Part shown: positions 46,501-55,500 of the stretch, piece by piece
Position numbering within the stretch: position 1 is the first letter of the stretch
Layout of the letters: each line of letters begins with the position of its first letter
Assembly: GCA_905221605.1 (NCBI GenBank)
Contig: CAJNDS010001757.1
Span: 472,001-536,000, forward strand
Direction of reading: 5' to 3'
Source of the DNA: Symbiodinium natans
Lineage: Eukaryota; Sar; Dinophyceae; Suessiales; Symbiodiniaceae
Length of the DNA stretch: 64,000 nt
The notes under the pieces: model-generated
Told to the model about the DNA's origin: nothing
What the model saw: the letters and a program-made list of their open reading frames with translations, nothing else
Databases searched by the model: none
Made by a program: the position numbers and the translations under genes

Positions 46501-49500
46501 ATTGCACGGTATGCCCCGAAGCATGCCACAAGCAGTGCAACCTCCGGACAGAAGTCCAGGACCAGAGGCCAACACCATCCTGCGTCAGGACACCTTGGGT
46601 GACGACCGTCAGGTTACAGACCAAGGTGGTGACAGGGGTTTGGGGGGCATAAGGTCAACTGGTGAGACCGCTGGAGTTGAGGGGTTCATGACCCCACGTT
46701 CACAGGGTTTGCCCGCTATCTCCGAAATGGTTGAAGGCATTCCTGGTGTTTTCATGTCTCGTGTTTCTGAGTTTTTCCGTGTGGCAAGGACTGAGGTGCA
46801 GGCCCAGTCACCACCACACCACACACGTGCAAGCCCTGGAGCAGTGTCTAGGGTGAGGGCTTTGGGAGATGGGAGTGTTGGGTCAAGTGCTTCGCCGCCG
46901 CAGCCGGACTCAATCGGCACACCCACCACTTTTGGCCCCAGGCCCGGGAGGGAATCCCCATTACTCAATGCCGAGTTGCTGCAACGCATGCAAGCGCTTG
47001 AGCAAAGGGCCCCACTCCTTTACCCTAGATCTGCAGCCCCTGAACGCCCCTCGAGCCGTACCGAGTCGTCGTCGCTCCCTCAAGAGGCAATTCAAGCAGA
47101 GGTTGCCAGGCAGCTTGCAGGAAAGGAGGCTAGAGCCCAGGCGCAGGAGGTGGAGAATCAGAGGTTGAGGCAGCTACTTGAGAGGAGTGAGCAGAGAGAG
47201 AGGTGCATGCGGGAAGTAGTGTCAATGCAAGCACGGACCCCAAGTGGCCCACCTCTAGTCCCTACTGCCGCTCATGCGCATGTTGAGGCCCCTCTGCCAG
47301 CACCATCTCTTGCCCATCAGGTGCAGGATGCCACCTTGCAGGTGATGGACGCGTTGAGGGCGCCTGCGTCTGCATCAGGGTTGTGGTCTAATTTGTGGTC
47401 GGGTTTGCAGGGTTCGCAAAGGTTGCCCAGCAATGCAACCCCACCCGGAAGGGCTGGGCATGTGCGTGAGCCCATGGCTCAATCTGCCCAGGTTGCACAG
47501 GTGCCAGGTACTGCTCAAGATGCACAGGTGCCAGGTACTCACAGGGCCTCTTCTGGCCCAGACCCCACTTTCCAGCCCGAAACCCCAGGTCTGGGGCAGA
47601 TGCCAATTCCAGCACAAGTCCACATTCTCGGCCCGAGAACCTGGGTTTGTGGCAGATTCCAGCAACTCCTCAGGTTTCAGGCGGTTTTTGGCCAGCACCG
47701 CAGGCCAAACGCCACCCGGGAGGGTCGGGCAGGTGCCCGACACTCAAGGTCCTCAGGTTTCAGCCGCCGCTGCAGCTCCACATGAGCAGCCCGCCACGCG
47801 TGAGGTGCCAAGTTCCGTAGTGGATGCACTGGTTTTAGGGGTGCAGCAGCTGCAAAGCTTGCAAGCTCATCAGCTCAAGGTCAAAGGTGACGATGCCCCT
47901 GAAGCAGTGAAACCAGGCATCACAACACTGCCCAAACTTGTTGCCCCCAACCCGTCAGGTGGGTCGTTGGAGTTTCAGGATTGGCTTGAGTTGGTTGGTG
48001 GATTGTGATGAGTGATGTGTCGGATTCATCGCAGCTTTGGTGGACAAGCGTGTTGCAGTTAGCGCGTGATGCCTTTGCCCGTTGGAGCATTTCGTCCCCC
48101 GTGGAGCGGTTGAGAGTGGGCCCGGATGACAGGACGGAGATTGTTGAGGGCAAGTGGTCGCGTGTGAATGCCAGAGCATGTGCCATGTTGTTGGATTCGT
48201 TGGACGCGTCCGTGAAAGCCGACATTGTAGCACGCAGAGCCACGCAAAATGCAGCACACATCATGTTTCGCCTACATACGATTTACCAGCCAGGTGGGAC
48301 CAACGAGCGCGACCTGATACTCAGGAACCTGCATGATCCACCACCGTTTAAGGACGTGGTTGCTGGAGTGAGTTTGCTGAGGTCTTGGGGTCGTTGGCAT
48401 CGCCGTTGTTTGGAATGTGGCATGGTTGCTCCTGATCCCTCCATCTTGGCCCGTGGGTTGACCACTGTGACGTCGCAGCACATCGCCAGGAATCCAGACG
48501 TGCAGTTTCGCACTCAGGTGGTACGCAGCGCACTGCACATTGACCTTCACCCGTCGGGAGATGAGGTTTTAGACTACCACAAGCATTTGTTGGCTGAGTT
48601 TGAAACTATGGCCGGTGGGGTAGACCCTAAGAAGGTAGATCCTAAGGTCCAGGCATTAAATGCCGCAGCCGAAGCATCAGGTGGTGGAAACCAACCTCTG
48701 GGGAAGGGTGCTGGAGGAGCAGGTGGTAAGCCATGTAAGTTCTTTCTCTCGCCAAAGGGTTGCAGGAATGGTCCCAAATGCAAGTTCCCTCATTCCATGA
48801 CCGAGCTCTCGAAAGCTGAGCGTTTCAAGAAGTGCCTGGTGTGTGGTTCTGAGGAACACCGTGCAAAGGACTGCCCATTAGGTAAGGGTTCAAAACCTGT
48901 GGCCAAAACGCATGAGCAGCCCACGATGCGCAAAACCACCCCGCAGGCATCGGGCCCAGGAGGAGTGGGAGGACAGGATGCATCGCCTCCAGCTTCAGCT
49001 TCATCACAGGTGCCAGTGCAGGCCACGCCCATCACCATGAATGGTCAACCTGTTACGCTAGAGTCCTTTATGCAAGAGGCAGTGAAGGCTTTGAGGCAGG
49101 TGGAGGTGAGCCCGGGCACGAGTGAAGCGCAACCGTCAAACAACACGTCCCAAACCCATCCAAATGCATCCCTCAAGCGCCTTGCAGTCCTTGGTTTGGG
49201 TGAGGAAAAGCCAGCTAGGAGCTCCCCCGAAACGTCCGTGCTGCACGTGCAATCCTTAGAGGTTGGGGATGGTGGGGAGTTGTTAGCCTTAGTGGACTCG
49301 GGTGCCACGCACGCCATGAGGGCAGCGTCATCCCAGGAGGAGTGGGAGCAGGCTACGCAAGTGGTGGTGAGTTTGGCGGGGGAGAACACCACGTCTATGA
49401 GACTCACTGCTAGTGGCACTCTGCCTTTGCCTCCCGGGAGGGATGGCTCCGCGCAAACCATTGTGCCCATGGGCGCAATTGTGGAGCAACTTGGTTACAC

Positions 49501-52500
49501 CCTTATGTGGTCCGCAGGCAGCTGCAAACTCCTTCACCCTGACGGGCGGAAGTTGAAGCTTCGTGTCCGCAATGGTTGCCCGGAACTTGTGCAGTCCAAG
49601 GCGTTGGAGTTGATTTCGCGCTTAGAGGAGAGAAAGCTGGCGGAAATTGAGCAGCTCAAGCGCCACACCGAGGAAGGCAGGGACAGGATTCGTCAGGCCA
49701 GGATTGCACTTGAGAAGAGCTGGTGGGAGCACTTGATGGACTACGCCCGTGATGGCGTTTCCTGCTCAGGTGACGCCGCTGTTGCAAATGCACCGTTCTT
49801 CACTGATGTTCCCCGTTGTGCGTTGCGAGGTTTGGTCCCTTCAGGTGATGCGGGCGACGAGTCATTGTGGGACATGTTGCGCAGTGCTTTGCCCAACCTC
49901 AACAGGAGGAGGAGGAAGGCGCTACAGCAGTCAAGGCATTGGATTGTCCACTTGTTTGCAGGCCCGCGCCCTCATAAGACCTTTGCACGGCTTGAGCGTG
50001 ATGGCACAGTTGTGTTGGAGCTTGATGTGACCCAGTGCGCGGCGCATGATTTGAACCGTCTTTCACTTTGGGCACTCCTGCTTAAAGCGGCGAAGGATGG
50101 GCGCATTGCAGCAGTGATTGGTGGCCCTCCTTGTCGCACTATGTCTGTTCTCCGGCATAAACCTGGAGGCCCAAGGCCAGTGAGGTCCCCTAGTGAGCCG
50201 TATGGGTTGAGCGATCTCAGTGCTAGTGAGCGTGCGTTGGTGAACAATGACACGGGGCTGTTTGCTCGGATGTTGTTCTTGCGTGCAACAGCGACAGCCG
50301 GAAGGCGTGTCCATCGTCAGTCCGTGCACCATTCGTCGCAGGTGGCATTCTTACTTGAGCAACCTCAGCCTGTTGATCGCTATCTTCCTGTTGGCCATTC
50401 GTTGGTTGGTGAGGTTCCCTCGTTTTGGCACACAAACTTGTGGCGTGCATATGCATTAGAGGCAGGTCTTTTCGAAGTCGATTTTGACCAAGGTGCCCTA
50501 GGACACGCAACCACAAAGCCAACCACCATAGGCACTAACCTTCCTGACCTGAGGGGCTTGCACGGCCTCCGGAAGGAGTGTCCTACACTGGCATGGAAAG
50601 GCGACTCAAAGGACTTAGCCGCGTGGGCGCCGCAGTTTGTGCAAGCTGTTGTTCATGCGTTGCAATGTTGGCCCCGCTACCAGCTATGCCGCATGACGCC
50701 CGAGGACTGGCAACGACATGTAGAAAATAACCACGTTCCATACCGTAGGGATTGTGGAGTTTGCGTACGTGGCGCCGGCACCGGCCGTAGGCATCAAGGA
50801 GTCACACATCCAGATGTGTGTTGCCTGTCTGCCGACGTAGCTGGTCCCATCAGAGTCCCTGCAAAAGATCCCGAGGGTAGGAGCAAACGCCCGCCGGTGT
50901 TCCGGTACTTTTTAGCAGCGTCTTATCGTTTTCCTAAACTCCAAGGGACAAAGGACGAACCAAGCCCAACGCAGGTTGATGGGTTCGATGATCCTTTACT
51001 CCGCCCTGGCGGGGAGGACGAGTTAGCCGACGTTGTTGTGGAAGGCCCACCGGAGCCAGAGCACCGCCCTGACGGGAAGGATGTGCTGCCCGAGGATTGT
51101 TTAGGATATTGTCCTACAAGTGAGTCTGAAAATGACGCGTGTAAAGAAGCAGGCGCGTTACGCGTAGCAGCCGCAAAGGCCAAGGCCAAACCAAGCAAAC
51201 CCAAGGAGGAACACCCTTGGGAAAGGGCCAAGTGTGAGTTTGAAGCTCCGCCAGGCCTAGCTAGGTTGGTGTTTGTTGTTCCGCTGCACACAAACAAGAG
51301 CGAGGCAGTGCTAGAGGCGCTACAACAAGTGTTCCTGGAACTTCGCTCATTGAACCTTCCTGTGCTGCGCTTCCACTCGGATAGAAGTCGGGAGTTCTTT
51401 AACAAAAGGACCCGAGCTTGGTTTCACGAGCACGGGGTGCGTACCACCACAGCTGAAGGAGATACGCCGCAGCAAAACGGAGCAGCTGAGAACACCATCC
51501 GCTGGTTAAAGGCTAGGGCGCACACGCTCCTCGCCCAGGCCGAAGTTGGAACAGAGCTGTGGGCATGTGCAATGGCCACTGCGGCATCGCAGCAACGTGC
51601 GCAACAGCTTGGCCTCAAGTCCAAGCTTGCAGCTCCGTTTGGGGCACCGTGCTCTGTGAAACTTAAGTTTTACGGACCTTCTAGGGGTGACTTAGGGGAT
51701 AGGTGGGTAGATGGTAAGTCATGGGGTTGTCGCCTTCTGTGAATGATGGCCACATTGTCCTACGCAACGACGGAGTGGGCAACGGCTTCCTGCAAACACT
51801 CCATGTGCGCTCACGCCTCCATACGCCAGAGATGCCAGACCGCGTGTTTGAGGGCGATGTGAGGGAGCCTGCGCCGCTCGAGCCGGCAAGGCGTGAGCGT
51901 GGGAAGTCCGAGCCAGCACTTGGCGAGCCACCTCTGCCGCCGCCTCCTCTTCCACCGCCGGAAGGTGAGCGCGTGCCCGCACCTGCAAGTCGCACTCGAC
52001 TCCGTGGGAAGTCAAGCCCTGCAGTTAGCAAGTCTTTGCTGTTCCCACTGCCTGACGGTGAGTGTCCGCATGAGCAATGTGAAGCCGTTGAGGAGGAGTT
52101 TAGGGCTAGTCGGTTTAGTGTTGTGGACCTTGAGGGTTTCGCAAAGGAGTTACTGCTTGAAGACTGGGACCTTGAAGAGGCCATGTGGGTCTTGGTCCAG
52201 TTCAGCCGTCTGCAGTCTCTTAAGGCCGGCCTTTACCGACACGGTGGTGTAGTAGGCACCACGAGTGCAACAAACTCTTACCCCTGGCTCACAGAGCTGA
52301 TGGCCGCGACGCTCCTGTCCGCAAGTCCAGAGTCCGAGTTCACGAGTCTTTGGCTTTCCAATACGAACCCCATGTCCTTGCATGCAGACCACAACAATGT
52401 AGAAGGGTCTGTCAACGTAGTCTTTCCACTCAAGCTCCCTCCTGAAGGCGGAGACTTGTGGGTAGAACTGCGAGCAGGAGATGTTATCCACGGCTCTGTC

Positions 52501-55500
52501 GAGCAACGAGTTGACGGTACAGGAAAGAAGTGGTTGGGCACAACGCACAGCCTGCAGAGAGGCAAGCCCTTCTACTTGGACCCCAAACGCCGTCATGCTA
52601 CTACCCCTTTTGAAGGTGAAAGGGTCGTGCTCGTAGCCTACACTGTTAACACCTTAGGGAAGGTGCCAGAGTCTGAGCTCCAAGCCCTCGAGTCCTTAGG
52701 CTTTCCGCTCCCTGCTTCAGCACGCTTGCCACTCACGACGCAGCAAGATGTCAGGCGCTTGGACGTGTTTGACATGTTCGAGGAGGGTCCCTTAGAGCTA
52801 GCAGGTGAAGACTGCCCGAAGAAAGTAGAGAAGGGTGGGGGTTGGAAAGAGACTCAGAAGGTAGAGGCTGGAACTGTAGAGCTAGAGGTCTCGTGGAACC
52901 TCAAGCACACTCCGGTGCAGCACGAGCAGACACCTTGCGTTCTGCAGACCCTGGAGCCAAAACCCCACGCGCAGGTCGAGGAGGAGTCCTGGCCAGAACA
53001 GCCTGTGCAGTGGGAGCTGTGGCTTCCAGACCCCCAAAGTGGCCAGCAACTGTGTGCACTCCGGTCTGACGACCTGGACCTGCGTCTTTGCAAGTCCGAG
53101 CCAGTGTACACTCCAGACATTGAACAGCTGCTCAGTGGTTTAACTGAGCCACTGCAGATAGTTCATACTGTCGACCCGCGAGAGGCGGAAAAGCACAGTG
53201 AAGTGTGGATCCCGTCAATCCTGAAAGAGATCGGGGTCATAGAAAAAGCTGCGCACCGTTTGCCGCCTAGCGAGGTGCGCAAAGGGAACTGGCTTCACCG
53301 CACTGACGTGAGGGTTGTGCCGGCAAAGCTGGTTTTCACTGTTAAGCCGCCTGACGTGCAAACCGCCGCGCCCGGGAACGGGGAGCACGCAACTCAGGCA
53401 AGCTTGTTCAAACGCAAGGCGAGGCTTGTTGCGTGTGGAAACCATGCCCCTTCCACTGGCACCGAAATATACGCGTCAGGTGCTGCAGCAGAGTCACTTC
53501 GTTGTTTGGTAGTCATTAGCTCTAAGAGGGGTTGGATGCTAGGCATCTTAGATGTAACCTCAGCGTTCCTCCTCACGCCCATTCCCCAGGGTGACGGGTT
53601 TCCTGTGTTTGCCCTAACGCCGCCGCGCTACCTTGTGCGGCAAGGTCTTGCGCAGGAGGGAGAGCTTTGGATCCTCACACACGCCGTATATGGACTCAGG
53701 GAGTCACCGAAGCTGTGGTCAGACTTTAGGGACTCCCAGCTTCTTAACCTTAGATGCGTGGTCAACGGGGTTGAGCTGCAGCTACTCAAGGGCAAGTTAG
53801 ACACGAACTGGTGGCGCGTCGTGCAAACCAGCGATGGGTCAAGTCGTGGGAGGTTTAATCACCTACGTTGATGACTTCCTACTTGCTGGATGTGTTGAAG
53901 TCATCGAGGCTCTCGCCAAGGCCATCCAGTCGATCTGGAAAACGACGCCCCTCACACTTGCCACGCCGCGCCAGCCTTTAAGGTTTCTAGGGGTTGAGAT
54001 CCTAGTGCAGGGTTTAGGGTTTGTTCTGTCGCAGCAGGCCTACGCAGAGGAGCTGCTACGCCTCAACAACGTCAAGCCCACTGCGCTGGGGAAGATCCCT
54101 TGCCCAAGAGACTTGGTGTCCTTTGACACTCTCCTGACGGATGAGGCGCCCACCGAGGAGTCAGTTCGTACAGCCCAGAGGCTGACCGGAGAAATCTTGT
54201 GGCTGAGCCAGCGAACGAGGCCGGATCTCGCGTTCACCGCTTGTGTCCTTGCTACGTTGAGCACAAAGGCGCCCGAAAGGGCTGCACGCATCGCTGAAAG
54301 GGCACTTGCATACGTGCAGCAAACCAAAGCCTTTGCTCTCACCGCTGACGCAGATGACACGGGCTTAGTTGCATACAGCGATGCCTCTTTTGCGCCAGAT
54401 GGCAATCGCTCGCGCACTGGTTGGGTTGTCTTCCTCTACGGCTCTCCTGTCTGTTGGCGTTCCGCTAGGCAGTCGTTTGTCACACTCAGCACTGCAGAGT
54501 CCGAGCTCGTCGCAGGACTTGATGCCGTCGTTGCACTGCAGTCAGCAGAGGCCATGCTGGGTGAGTTTGGGGTCTTTAACTTGGGTAAGACCTTGAAGGT
54601 TGACTCTCAGTCTGCGCTTGCTATCGCCATTGGCCAAGGGTCTTGGCGAACCCGCCAATTGAAGGTGCGCGCCAACTATTTGCGAGAGCAGTATGAGGCA
54701 GGAGAGATAATCCCCGTTTACTGCCCTGGTGTGGAGCAGGCTGCAGACCTCCTCACGAAAGCGCTTCCTGCAGCGAGGATCCTCGAGCTCGCAGCCATTT
54801 GGGGTTTGTTCGAGCACTGTCCAGAGGACCCCCGCCAAGCGGAAGCTGTGGCTGCCGACCTGCCTACCCACCCTCAGTATCCGCAGATCAAGTTGCTTTT
54901 CCTATTGCTTGCAATGATGCAGATCCAAAGTGCCAAGTGTCAGCCTGAGCTCTTTGATGAAGAGGAGGGAGATGTACATCAGGTTGAATTAAGTACGGAT
55001 CTCATGTTCATGTTGCTTGTGGGTTTTGTCGGCATTGGTTTTATTGCCGCGTGGGAGCTTGCCAAGTGGTGCCTGAGACACCACTCTCTTTGCCGCATCC
55101 GCAGCACTGCCAAGCAGAGGAAATTGCAACGCCTTCGTGACCGAACGGCCCAAGCAATCGAGGCCGAACTTTCCGCACGCAGGCAGCCAGAAGCTGGAGC
55201 GCCAACTCGTTACTTTGCTGTCCCTGAGGGGGAGAAGCTCCATCGCACCAAGGACTGTCCTGCAATTGCAAGGTCATCCAATCTTTGCACATTTGAGGTG
55301 TGTCAGCGGTGCCACCGGCGTGCACCAGATCACACCATGCACAGCACAGGGTAGGTACTACTCCGCCCTGACGGGCAGGATGTGCATCGCATCGCGCATT
55401 CATGCTAAGTTTTTCCCTCTTTTGCACTGCAATTTGCAGTTTGCAGAGATGCTCGCATGCATCTCTTTCTGAGCGCCTTAGGGTAGAGAACACTCTCCAC

